The translations under genes were made by a program, and so were the position numbers. 64,000 nucleotides of DNA from Nocardia paucivorans NBRC 100373 (lineage in GTDB: Bacteria; Actinomycetota; Actinomycetes; Mycobacteriales; Mycobacteriaceae): positions 62,001 to 126,000 of the forward strand of contig NZ_BAGE01000041.1 of assembly GCF_000308675.1 (NCBI RefSeq), in the 5' to 3' direction. The notes below the pieces were generated by a model. That model searched no databases, was not told the origin of the DNA, and worked only from the letters and a program-made list of their open reading frames with translations. Positions 1 through 8,361 of the stretch are shown in pieces; positions within the stretch are counted from its first letter, which is position 1; each line of letters begins with the position of its first letter.

Positions 1-3000
1 CGAGTGGTCTCCTCCGAGAGGCTGCGGGTGCGCACCGAATCGGGACGGGTGCTGTCACCGATATACGCCTCGGGATTCTTGCCGGTGAGCGCGCGGACGG
101 TGGCAACCATACCGCCGTGGTACTGGAAATAGTCGTCGGAGTCGGCGATATCGTGCTCGCGGGTGTCGGTGTTCTTGGCCGCCACCGCGATTCGCCGATA
201 GGCGGTGCGCATATCATCGGCTGCCGGAGCGCCGTCGAGATCGCGACCGTAGGCGTAACCGCCCCAGGTGGTGTACACCTGGGCCAGATCGTCGTCGCTG
301 CGCCAACTTCTGGAATCGATGAGCTGCAACAGGCCCGCACCGTAGGTGCCGGGCTTGGAGCCGAAGATACGGGTGGTGGCGCGGCGTTCGTCACCGTGAT
401 CGGCGAGGTCGGCGCGGGTGTGCGCACGAACGTAATTCGATTCGTCGGGCTCGTCCAGTCCCGCGACGAGCCGCACCGCATCGTCGAGCAGGGCCAGCAC
501 ATGTGGGAAGGCATCCCGGAAGAATCCGCTGATCCGCACCGTGACATCGATACGGGGCCGACCCAACTCCTGGAGAGGGATCACCTCGAGGGTGGTGACG
601 CGGCGGCTGGCCTCGTCCCATATCGGGCGCACCCCGAGCAGGGCCAATACCTCGGCGATATCGTCACCGGCGGTGCGCATGGCAGAGGTGCCCCATACCG
701 AAAGCCCCACCGAGCGAGGGTATTCGCCGTGGTCGGCGCGATACCGGTCCAACAGCGAATCCGCCATGGCCTGACCGGTTTCCCAGGCCAGTCGGGAGGG
801 GACCGCCTTCGGGTCCACCGAGTAGAAGTTGCGGCCGGTGGGCAAGACATTGATCAGCCCGCGCAAGGGTGAACCGCTCGGGCCGGCCGGCACGAAACCA
901 CCGTCGAGGGCGTGCAGGACCCGGTCGATCTCCACACCGGTACCGCGCAGGCGAGGCACCACCTCGGTGGCGGCGAAACGTAGAACCGCCGCCACCGAGT
1001 CGCGATCGCCACCGGTTCCGTCGCCGAACAGACGGTCGGCATGCCGGTCGATCAGATCCTCGACGGCCTCCGGAGACCACTGCGCCGCCTGCAGGTCGAC
1101 CAGCAGCTCACGGGCTCGGGCTTCGACGGAGTCGACGCGCTCACGGGCCTCCGCACCGGATTCGTCGAGGCCCAGTGCCTCCCGCAGACCCGGCACCGCG
1201 TATTCACCGCCCCACAGCTGTCGGGCGCGCAACATGGCCAGCACCAGGTCGACCTCGCTCTCGCCGACAGGCGCCTGCCCCAGAATGTGCAGGCCGTCAC
1301 GGATCTGCACATCCTTGATCTCGCACAACCAGCCGTCGACGTGCAGCAGCATATCGTCGAACGAATCCTCGTCCGGGCGCTCCTCCAAGCCCAGATCGTG
1401 GTCCATCTTCGCAGCCCGCATCAAGGTCCAGATCTGTTGCCGGATGGCGGGCAGTTTCGCCGGGTCGAGGGCGGAGATATTGGCGTGCTCGTCGAGCAGC
1501 TGCTCGAGCCGGGCGATATCGCCATAGCTCTCGGCCCGGGCCATGGGTGGGATGAGATGATCCACCAGGGTGGCGTGGGCACGGCGTTTGGCCTGGGTTC
1601 CCTCGCCGGGATCGTTCACCAGGAAGGGGTAGACGAGCGGTAGGTCACCCAGGGCGGCATCGGTGGCGCAGGCGGCGGACATACCCAGGGTCTTACCGGG
1701 CAACCATTCCAGGTTTCCGTGTTTGCCCAGGTGGATCATGGCGTCGGCGGCGAACCCGTCAGGGGCGGCCAGCCACCGGTAGGCGGCCAGATAGTGGTGG
1801 CTGGGCGGCAGATCCGGGTCGTGGTAGATGGCGACCGGGTTCTCCCCGAAACCACGCGGCGGCTGCACCATCAGCGCGATCTTGCCGAAACGCAGGGCGG
1901 CGATGACGATTTCCCCGTCCGGGTCGGCAGAGCGGTCGACGAACAGTTCCCCCGGCGGCGGGCCCCAGGCCTCGATCACCGCATCGCGCAGCTCGGCGGG
2001 CAACGTCTCGAACCAGGAGGTGTAGGCGGCGGCCCCGATACGGATCGGATTTCCCTCCAGTTGCTCGGCGCTGAGCCAGTCGGGGTCCTGGCCACCGGCC
2101 GCGATCAGGGCGTGGATCAGGGCGTCACCGTCGGCCTTGTCGAGTCCGGGAACCTCCCCTGGCGCGCCGAGATCGTATCCGGCCTCCTGTAGCGCGGTGA
2201 GCAGGCGAATGGCGCTGGCCGGGGTGTCCAGACCGACCGCATTGCCGATTCGGGCGTGTTTGGTCGGGTAGGCCGACAGCACGATGGCGAGGCGTTTGTC
2301 CACGGCCGGGATATGCCGCAGCCGGGCGTACCGGACCGCGATACCGGCCACCCGGGCGGCCCGCTCGGGGTCGGGAACATAACCGGCCAGACCGTCGGCG
2401 TCGAATTCCTTGAACGAGAACGGCACCGTGATGATCCGCCCGTCGAACTCGGGCACGGCCACCTGGGTGGCGACATCCAGTGGGGACAGCCCGTCGTCGT
2501 TGTCCTCCCACTGCGACCGCGGCGAGGTGAGGCACAAGCCCTGCAGAATCGGCACATCCAGCGCCGCCAGTGCCCCGATATCCCAGGCCTCGTCGTCCCC
2601 GCCGGCCGCGGCGGTCGCCGGTTTCGTTCCGCCGGCCGCGAGCACGGTGACCACCAGGGCATCGGCGGTGCGCAACCGATCCAGCAACTCCGGCTCGGCG
2701 GTGCGCAACGAGGCACAGTACAGCGGCAGCGGCCGGCCACCCGCCCGTTCGATAGCCGTGCACAGGGCGTCCACATACGCGGTGTTGCCCGCCAAATGCT
2801 GGGCCCGGTAGTAGACGACCGCGACCGTCGGTCCGTCCACCTCGGCCGCATCCCGCTCCAATTCCCCCCAACTGGGCAGCTGTACCGGCGGTTCGAAGCC
2901 GTACCCGGTGAGCAACACCGTATCGGAGAGGAAATTGTGCAACTGCCGCAGATTACGCGGACCGCCCGCGGCGAGGTAGTTGTGTGCGTCCGCCGCCACC

Positions 3001-3275
3001 CCCACCGGCACCGTGGAACACTCCATCAGTTCGGCATCGGGCGCCATCTCCCCGCCGAGGGCCACCATCGGCACTCCGCTGTCGCGCAGTGCGGCCAGAC
3101 CGTCCTCCCAGGCCCGTTTTCCGCCGAGAATGCGCACGATCACCAACTCGGCACCGTCGAGTAGTTCCGGCAGATCCTCCACCAGAAGCCGAGCCGGATT
3201 ACCCCACCGGTAGTCGGCCCCGCTGGCGCGTGCACTCAGCAGATCGGTATCGGAGGTGGACAGCAGCAGAATCAC
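1..3275 (-). CDS. cobN: Cobaltochelatase subunit CobN (3' end beyond window)
   Basis: Large subunit of the ATP-dependent aerobic cobaltochelatase, which inserts cobalt into hydrogenobyrinic acid a,c-diamide in cobalamin synthesis, acting in the cytoplasm with CobS and CobT. The minus-strand translation opens MILLLSTSDTDLLSARASG and contains family stretches such as HLGKHGNLEWLPGK and NVLPTGRNFYSVDP, the signature of CobN and the related BchH/ChlH chelatases. I chose the GTG at 3275 because an AGGAAGG ribosome-binding sequence lies about 8 bases upstream and no in-frame start closer to the riboswitch looks better. About 1,091 codons are visible; actinobacterial CobN is usually near 1,200, so roughly 100 C-terminal residues are missing only because the window ends. 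A cobalamin riboswitch directly upstream points to repression by the pathway end product. Confidence 0.96.
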   Translation of the reverse strand, partial: MILLLSTSDTDLLSARASGADYRWGNPARLLVEDLPELLDGAELVIVRILGGKRAWEDGLAALRDSGVPMVALGGEMAPDAELMECSTVPVGVAADAHNYLAAGGPRNLRQLHNFLSDTVLLTGYGFEPPVQLPSWGELERDAAEVDGPTVAVVYYRAQHLAGNTAYVDALCTAIERAGGRPLPLYCASLRTAEPELLDRLRTADALVVTVLAAGGTKPATAAAGGDDEAWDIGALAALDVPILQGLCLTSPRSQWEDNDDGLSPLDVATQVAVPEFDGRIITVPFSFKEFDADGLAGYVPDPERAARVAGIAVRYARLRHIPAVDKRLAIVLSAYPTKHARIGNAVGLDTPASAIRLLTALQEAGYDLGAPGEVPGLDKADGDALIHALIAAGGQDPDWLSAEQLEGNPIRIGAAAYTSWFETLPAELRDAVIEAWGPPPGELFVDRSADPDGEIVIAALRFGKIALMVQPPRGFGENPVAIYHDPDLPPSHHYLAAYRWLAAPDGFAADAMIHLGKHGNLEWLPGKTLGMSAACATDAALGDLPLVYPFLVNDPGEGTQAKRRAHATLVDHLIPPMARAESYGDIARLEQLLDEHANISALDPAKLPAIRQQIWTLMRAAKMDHDLGLEERPDEDSFDDMLLHVDGWLCEIKDVQIRDGLHILGQAPVGESEVDLVLAMLRARQLWGGEYAVPGLREALGLDESGAEARERVDSVEARARELLVDLQAAQWSPEAVEDLIDRHADRLFGDGTGGDRDSVAAVLRFAATEVVPRLRGTGVEIDRVLHALDGGFVPAGPSGSPLRGLINVLPTGRNFYSVDPKAVPSRLAWETGQAMADSLLDRYRADHGEYPRSVGLSVWGTSAMRTAGDDIAEVLALLGVRPIWDEASRRVTTLEVIPLQELGRPRIDVTVRISGFFRDAFPHVLALLDDAVRLVAGLDEPDESNYVRAHTRADLADHGDERRATTRIFGSKPGTYGAGLLQLIDSRSWRSDDDLAQVYTTWGGYAYGRDLDGAPAADDMRTAYRRIAVAAKNTDTREHDIADSDDYFQYHGGMVATVRALTGKNPEAYIGDSTRPDSVRTRSLSEETT

Positions 3276-3329
3276 AACGGTGACCTTCCTCGGGTGACGC
3301 GCCCATCGGGGTTATCTGCTCGTCGGAGA

Positions 3330-3481
3330 GGGTCTGGCTTTTTCAGTGGCGCGACCGCACCGGAGTTCCACCGGTTTCCTCGTCATTCGCCGAGCGTTCG
3401 GATGCTACCGCGACCCCGATCCGGCCCCGCGATCCGGTCCGGGCGTCCTGCTTCGGAACCTGACAGCCCGAGGCACCGAAC
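3330..3481 (-). ncRNA. Cobalamin (B12) riboswitch upstream of cobN
   Basis: On the minus strand the sequence runs CGGTGCCTCGGGC (3481-3469), then AAACCGGTGGAACTCCGGTG, then GCGGTCGCGCCACTG (B12 box at about 3346-3360) and closes with AGCCAGACC near 3332. These are the conserved core elements of the adenosylcobalamin riboswitch in the right order. The aptamer end is only about 55 bases from the cobN start and I see no U-tract terminator between them, so masking of the AGGAAGG ribosome-binding site on B12 binding is the likelier control mode (inference). Confidence 0.92.
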
Positions 3482-3846
3482 CGACGCGACCCATTCCGCG
3501 AATCCAGGATCAACACCCGGTAGAGGTCCACTCGCCCTCCGAACATAACGGGCCGGCCGATCCTACGCTCCGAACCGGAGACGGCACCTCGGTGCCGAGA
3601 TCGCCCGAAACCGCCGGTCGGATCGACAGCCATTTCAGCGCTCCGAACCCGCGTCGTGGACGCGATTATCCGAGGTGCCGGTGCGCCGCCCCCGGTGTCG
3701 GAGTCCGCTCGTTCCGGAACGCGCTCGAGGCTTCCGGTTCCTCGACCGACGTCGGCCGATCGGTACCGGTGATATTCCGCTACATCCCACCGCTCGGGCC
3801 GATCACGACCCTCGCATCCAGCGGCCGCGTAATTCGGCCGCACGAT
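3482..3846. other. Intergenic, no gene recognised
   Basis: This lies between the end of the toxin locus and the cobN riboswitch, both on the minus strand, and should hold the cobN promoter. A minus-strand TATGTT near 3546-3551 is a possible -10 element, without a clear -35 partner. An inverted repeat CGGCAC/GTGCCG with a four-base loop sits at 3582-3597 but has no U-tract. Open frames here lack coding character. Confidence 0.5.
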
Positions 3847-4557
3847 CTACCGGAGAGTCTTCCGGAGAGCCTGTTCTCCCAGTCGCAGCAGGAGAGGGGC
3901 GAACCGGACCTCGAGGAGACGATCGTGATGATAGATGATGGTAATGACAATATTGTGGTAGCGAATGGTGATTTCCGCCTGGGTGATATTGCCGCGGCTG
4001 CTCTCGATCTGGCGAAATTCGGCGTCGTCCGCACCGGCCACCGCGACCGGCGCCGCACCCGCCTTGCGACGCAGCTCCGACATTGCCCGCTCCACTCCGG
4101 ATTCCCGCACCCCGGCCTTGTGCAGACGCGTGGTCATGACGACGAACGCGAAGGGAAGCCCTGCCGAGCGATGTGTCTTCCGATTCGAATAAGCGCACTG
4201 CGCGGATTTCTCCGTAGCCCGATCACCGGCGAGGATACCGGTGGGCTCCGCGCCGAACGTGCCGGGGACGAGAGGGGCGAGTTCCAGCACGGTGAGCAAA
4301 CCGCATCCCATCGGCGCATCCGCGAGATCTGCGGACGTATCGACCGCAGGTCCATCGTCCTTCTCGTACCCTCTGTACAACAGGTATCCGCCGACACCAC
4401 CACCGGCGAGCACGACGAGTGCAAGTACGACGACGAGCACCACCACACCACCCTTTCCTCGGCGGGGCGGAGGACCTGGCGGATACGGCGGCGGAAAAGA
4501 TCCCGGACCACCTTGCGCCTGCGGAGGATACGGCGGTGGCATATCCGGCCGGGTCAA
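3847..4557 (-). CDS. Proline-rich, single-pass membrane-anchored protein
   Basis: 236 residues. A cytoplasmic Pro/Tyr/Gly-rich N-terminus (PPPYPPQAQGG, FPPPYPPGPPPRRGKGG, residues 6-37) leads into one hydrophobic segment (VVVLVVVLALVVLAGGGVGG, about 38-60). An extracellular domain of about 170 residues follows, with two Cys (CGLL and QCAYSNRK), a pattern like the DUF3558-type envelope proteins of Nocardia. I chose TTG at 4557 because GGAGG lies 6 bases upstream; the next in-frame ATG at 4542 would be 21 bases from it. It is the last gene of the toxin locus. A role as anchored accessory or immunity protein is a guess from position; no enzyme motif is visible. The open frame continues upstream to 5946 but overlaps the SUFU gene and is not coding there. 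Confidence 0.75.
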   Translation of the reverse strand: MTRPDMPPPYPPQAQGGPGSFPPPYPPGPPPRRGKGGVVVLVVVLALVVLAGGGVGGYLLYRGYEKDDGPAVDTSADLADAPMGCGLLTVLELAPLVPGTFGAEPTGILAGDRATEKSAQCAYSNRKTHRSAGLPFAFVVMTTRLHKAGVRESGVERAMSELRRKAGAAPVAVAGADDAEFRQIESSRGNITQAEITIRYHNIVITIIYHHDRLLEVRFAPLLLRLGEQALRKTLR

Positions 4558-4835
4558 TCGAAACCTCCTGCCCGTACCAAGCACGGACGGCCCGGCTCGG
4601 AAAGTCATACTGGTGTCGCCACCAACGGCCTGCGGCGGCAACGAGGATTTTTGCTGCCGCAGGCGCACCGCGCGAGCGCATGGCGCGATACTTACGGTCT
4701 CTTGATACGCCACCGCGGATGATTCGAGAGGGACCCCGCGGGCCGACCGGCGCCCGGTGGGCCGAGCGCCCGGCGAGGAAGGTCGGCCGCTCACGGGCCG
4801 TGAGGCTCGATACCTCGCTTCGCGGTTCGTACGTG

Positions 4836-5453
4836 CTATGGGGCCAGTGAGACGCGTGCGGTATCGGTGACGAATACCGGCATACGCGGCGCTATTCGTG
4901 TCAAGAGTTCCCTCGCCCGACCGCCCGTGGCCGCCTCGTATTCGGCTGCCGTGATCCCGACGACCTGCAAGAACCGTACCCGCCCGTGGGGTGTGTCGAG
5001 GGTGCCGAGTTCGGGATCTTCGACGAAAGTGATGGCACGGATCGCACTGTCGGGCACGCTCGGATCGAGGCCCGCGCCGATCTTCATGGTATGTCCTGGT
5101 TCGAACCGATTCCCCGATTCGATGACGTACCGGCCGAGACGTTGCAGCAGATTCACCGGCCACAGTGGTGGCGGAGAATCGTTCGGTACTCCCGCGGCAC
5201 GGAAGGTGAATTCGAATCCCCATCCCGACAACTCGAAATCGGACGATTCCTTCTCGTATAGCTCGGACATTCCGTAACCGATGTAATGGCAGTGCGGGAC
5301 CGGGGTCCGGCGGGGGTAGATACTGAGCCCATCGAGCGGATCGGGACCGCCGAGTTGCCAAGGGTGTTCGGTTCCGATATGAAACGGCGCGTCGTATCCG
5401 TACAGGCGCCGCAGGGCACCGTCGATCGCATCCCAACCTTTCGAAGCACTCAC
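4836..5453 (-). CDS. SUFU (suppressor of fused) domain protein, candidate immunity protein
   Basis: 205 residues forming essentially one SUFU domain. It opens GWDAIDGALRRLYG and continues with HIGTEHPWQLGGPDPLDG, HCHYIGYGMSELYEK, GWGFEFTFR, WPVNLLQRLGRYV and FLQVVGITAAEYEA, the order and wording seen in bacterial SUFU proteins. In bacteria this family is known (Zhang, Iyer and Aravind, polymorphic toxin surveys) as an immunity fold encoded beside secreted toxins. Here it sits 1.7 kb downstream of the giant toxin-like gene on the same strand, which fits that role, but it is separated from it by two other genes. The GTG start at 5453 opens the domain; no strong ribosome-binding site is visible. 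Confidence 0.88.
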   Translation of the reverse strand: MSASKGWDAIDGALRRLYGYDAPFHIGTEHPWQLGGPDPLDGLSIYPRRTPVPHCHYIGYGMSELYEKESSDFELSGWGFEFTFRAAGVPNDSPPPLWPVNLLQRLGRYVIESGNRFEPGHTMKIGAGLDPSVPDSAIRAITFVEDPELGTLDTPHGRVRFLQVVGITAAEYEAATGGRARELLTRIAPRMPVFVTDTARVSLAP

Positions 5454-5657
5454 CGGGAAAACGGTACCGTCCGTGGCGAATCCACGCTCTCAGCGGTTTG
5501 TAAAATCCTCCATTTCCACGGAACACGAAATACGTTCTCCATTCGTACGCCGCAGCGAGGACGGAACCCCGCCCCGGCACTACCGCACGGTTGTCCGCGG
5601 CAGACACATTCCTTACGATCCTTCGACGCGTCATCGCAGAAACTCGTTCGGGATCGA

Positions 5658-6947
5658 TCATCGAAACGTCGCGCGAAAGGCCACCAGCTCCGGTCTGCCG
5701 CGAGTCGGTAGCGCGTCGACAACAGCCACACACCTCAACTCCTCGGTTTCCCCCGGCGCTATCCGGACGGTGTACCGTCCGGTGGCGTTCGTGAGGTCGA
5801 GTCGGGTCGATGCCCCCACCATGGCCCACGGCGGATCGACAGCGATATCCACCCGGTGTTCCCCGGGCGGAACCTGTAGCCACATCCGCGTCCAGCTCGC
5901 ATCGATGGGCACGCCGTCGATGCTGACCCGCGGCGCGGGTATCCATGGACGGCTATCCGGTGGTTCCGATTCACCGATCCGCATACCCCGCCACCACTGC
6001 AGCGGACTCAGTCGGCCGTCGGTACGTCCCGCCAGGACGGACAGGTCCTCTCGACTGTGCTCGGCGAGTTCATAACGCAGATACAGTGAGAGCGCGGACC
6101 AGCCGGGTGCGGGCGTGAGCGCTTCGGGGGTATCGCAATCCAGAACGCGCACCTCCGGCCGTCCGACGCGGACCGGAGCCGAGGCCTGTTCCGGCCGGGG
6201 CGGCCGCAGCGCGTCCAGAAACGCGCCGACGGTCAGTATCGAACCTCCACATATACCCGCAGCCAGGGAGCCGTACACGAGCAAACCGCCGATCGGTATC
6301 CGCTCCGCGAGCGAGCCGCCGAGCAGACCGGCCGCCACGCCCAGCCCTGTCGAACCGGCCACCACCGCGATCAGGGTCCACACCACCATCGTGGTGCGCC
6401 CACCGGTAACGCCCGGTCGGCGCGGACCGAACCACACTCCCTCGTACATCTGGGCATCCGACTCCCGGTACGCGTGGGCACCCGCTCCGAGCACCCCCGA
6501 GTACCGCAGCGTGATCCGCTCACCCGCTCGTGCTTCGACCCGGCGATAACATCGTGAATGACTGCTGCCCACCGCCACGAGACGCATACCGGCGGGCACG
6601 GTCACCCGCGTGACGCCCCATCCCCACGACACCGGATGTCCATCGACGTACACGACCGGTACCAGGGGCCGGGCCGGCGAGATATCGAGCCGCCACGCGT
6701 GGGGGTGATATGAGCTGTGCCCCGTGCGTACCTCCAGAACCGCCGCCGTGGAATCGTGTTCGTGCGGCACCCGTCCCGGCCTGGTACCGGCGACGACCGG
6801 GAAGGGCGACGCTTCGTGTGGTCGCGCGCCCCATCCTCGAAATGGGGCAAACGGCTTATGGGTGACCAACCGCCGGATGATGGGTATGCGGGTGCGGAAG
6901 ATCAAGAACAACAAAAAGGCGACCGCGCCGACGAGTCCCCCGGCCAT
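5658..6947 (-). CDS. Multipass membrane protein with two PEGA-like beta domains
   Basis: 429 residues. An N-terminal membrane segment (AGGLVGAVAFLLFLIF, residues 2-17) is followed by a soluble domain, then two or three more membrane segments (VVWTLIAVVAGSTGLGVAAG and GLLVYGSLAAGICGGSILTV), then a second soluble domain. Both soluble domains read like PEGA-type beta folds: VVYVDGHPVSW with VTVPAGMRLVAVGS, and VSIDGVPIDASW with LQVPPGEHRVDI. The ATG at 6947 is preferred over the longer frame to 7016 because it starts 5 bases after the stop of the preceding small ORF and immediately before the hydrophobic segment. It follows the giant gene in the same direction. No catalytic motif is visible, and its function is unknown; membrane-located immunity or help in export are both possible. 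Confidence 0.8.
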   Translation of the reverse strand: MAGGLVGAVAFLLFLIFRTRIPIIRRLVTHKPFAPFRGWGARPHEASPFPVVAGTRPGRVPHEHDSTAAVLEVRTGHSSYHPHAWRLDISPARPLVPVVYVDGHPVSWGWGVTRVTVPAGMRLVAVGSSHSRCYRRVEARAGERITLRYSGVLGAGAHAYRESDAQMYEGVWFGPRRPGVTGGRTTMVVWTLIAVVAGSTGLGVAAGLLGGSLAERIPIGGLLVYGSLAAGICGGSILTVGAFLDALRPPRPEQASAPVRVGRPEVRVLDCDTPEALTPAPGWSALSLYLRYELAEHSREDLSVLAGRTDGRLSPLQWWRGMRIGESEPPDSRPWIPAPRVSIDGVPIDASWTRMWLQVPPGEHRVDIAVDPPWAMVGASTRLDLTNATGRYTVRIAPGETEELRCVAVVDALPTRGRPELVAFRATFR

Positions 6948-6952
6948 ACCGG

Positions 6953-7162
6953 TCAGCCCGCCCTCACGCCGATCGGCACGGCGCCACCGCGGTGCAGATG
7001 CCGAATATCGGAGCACCCAACGGGCCGCGACGGGATCTGCGAATCAGCGGGCACATCACCCTCTTTCATGATCCGGTTCATGATCCGGTTGACCTCTTCG
7101 ACGGGTCTGTCGTCGACCACAGTGCCCCGGAACCCGTTATGTTCGCCGAGCCCGCCGGTCAC
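6953..7162 (-). CDS. Small ORF overlapping the giant gene's stop codon, unknown
   Basis: 69 residues. Its GTG start overlaps the TGA of the giant gene as GTGA (7162-7159), the arrangement of translational coupling, and its stop lies 5 bases before the next gene. The first half (VVDDRPVEEVNRIMNRIMKE) is helical and contains a 12-base tandem duplication encoding NRIMNRIM; the second half has no character I recognise. Coupling and tight spacing argue for a gene. Small size, and a spacing of only one base between GGAAGG and the GTG, argue against. Confidence 0.4.
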   Translation of the reverse strand: MTGGLGEHNGFRGTVVDDRPVEEVNRIMNRIMKEGDVPADSQIPSRPVGCSDIRHLHRGGAVPIGVRAG

Positions 7163-8361
7163 GCCTTCCGTTCACCACCGGTTTTGCCGCCTTGCCGATT
7201 CCCCTTCTCCCCTTCGCCCGTACGGCTCACCTTGACCGCTTTCTTCGCTCGACCCAATTCGCCCTGGCCCGCGAAATGACCGAACTCGAGCACGAGGTTC
7301 GTGAGGGCGGCCGGATCTTCGACATCTACCCTCATATCCATCCATGTCTGCCGAATCTTCCGAATCTGGGCGTACTTCATCGCCGCTATGTATGCCCGAT
7401 CGGACGGAGCCGCGTCCCGGTTGCCGTAGTAGGTAGCGGCATTGTGAGACATGCCGAGTGCCCGGTTTATCGCCCGGGGATGTTTCATCTGTTCCCGCAG
7501 TGTCCGCTCGAGATGCAGGTAATGCTCGGCATTCAGATTGCGTCGCAAGGGCTCGTCGTCGTCGTTTCCATCTCTGGTGAACTTGGCGCCGTCGAACCCT
7601 TCGCACGAGGGACGTTGCGGTTCGATGATCTCCGTGTCGCCGTCCGCGTGGCGGACGAAGAAACTCATCGTCTGCCCACAATCTGGGCACTTGCCCGGAT
7701 GGGTATACTTCCCGTGCCCGCTCGGCAGGAACTGGTGTCCCCGGTCCGCCGACTGTTCTTGATCCGCCCGGTCGGTACAGCTGTAGAAGGTGGACAACCC
7801 GTCGTTGTATCGCGCTTCCTGTATCAGGAACTCCACATAATTCTCGACGACGATGTTTCCTTCATCGATCAGTAGCAGATTCTTGCGATCGATCCCGAGC
7901 GACTCCATATGGAGCTGCCAACGGACGAAGAACTCGAGTGCGGCACGGGTCCAGGTATAGCCGTTCTCGTCCTTGCCTTTCTGCAGGAACAGTTTCTTCT
8001 TGCCGTCCTTGTCGACCAGAACGTCCCCGAGGCGTTCCCGGTCCGGCCCCAGCTCGTGCAGCGGGTCACACAGCAGGACGATATGGGCGCGGCCTTGCAG
8101 CACCTCGTACAGTTGCGCGTCGAATTCCGCACCCAAACGCTCCTCCAATGGGGCGTTCGCGATATACGTGGTGAGATCGGCCTCGGTGACATCACGGGGG
8201 GCGGCCACCGAAGCGTACGGGCCGTACCTTCGCAGGTCCTCGTATGCGAGCCGGCGAAGCTGCGCCAACGTATCGGTGTCGAACAGTCTCGAGGCGGCCT
8301 GGACGACCTGCTCCCGTGCGCTGTATCGCTCACCATCCACCGTCCGCGAACCCAACCGTTC
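7159..8361 (-). other. Giant protein: unrecognised C-terminal region with possible Cys4 site
   Basis: Residues 10900-11299, following a long coiled coil. It includes the strand-like runs HIVLLCDPLHELG and NLLLIDEGNIVVENYVEF, then four Cys at 11094, 11124, 11127 and 11152 (FYSC, KCPDCGQTM, PSCEG) spaced like a zinc ribbon or treble clef, then a helical stretch and a basic Gly/Lys tail. This is where polymorphic toxins normally carry the active domain. Confidence 0.5.

Noticed and set aside
3582..3597. Inverted repeat CGGCAC/GTGCCG as terminator of the toxin locus
   Set aside because: The stem is only 6 bp with a 4-base loop, there is no U-tract, and it lies 250 bases beyond the last stop codon.
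4558..5946. Upstream continuation of the frame ending at 3847 (699 codons in total)
   Set aside because: It overlaps the well-supported SUFU gene in another frame and lacks coding character; only the last 236 codons after the TTG at 4557 are kept.
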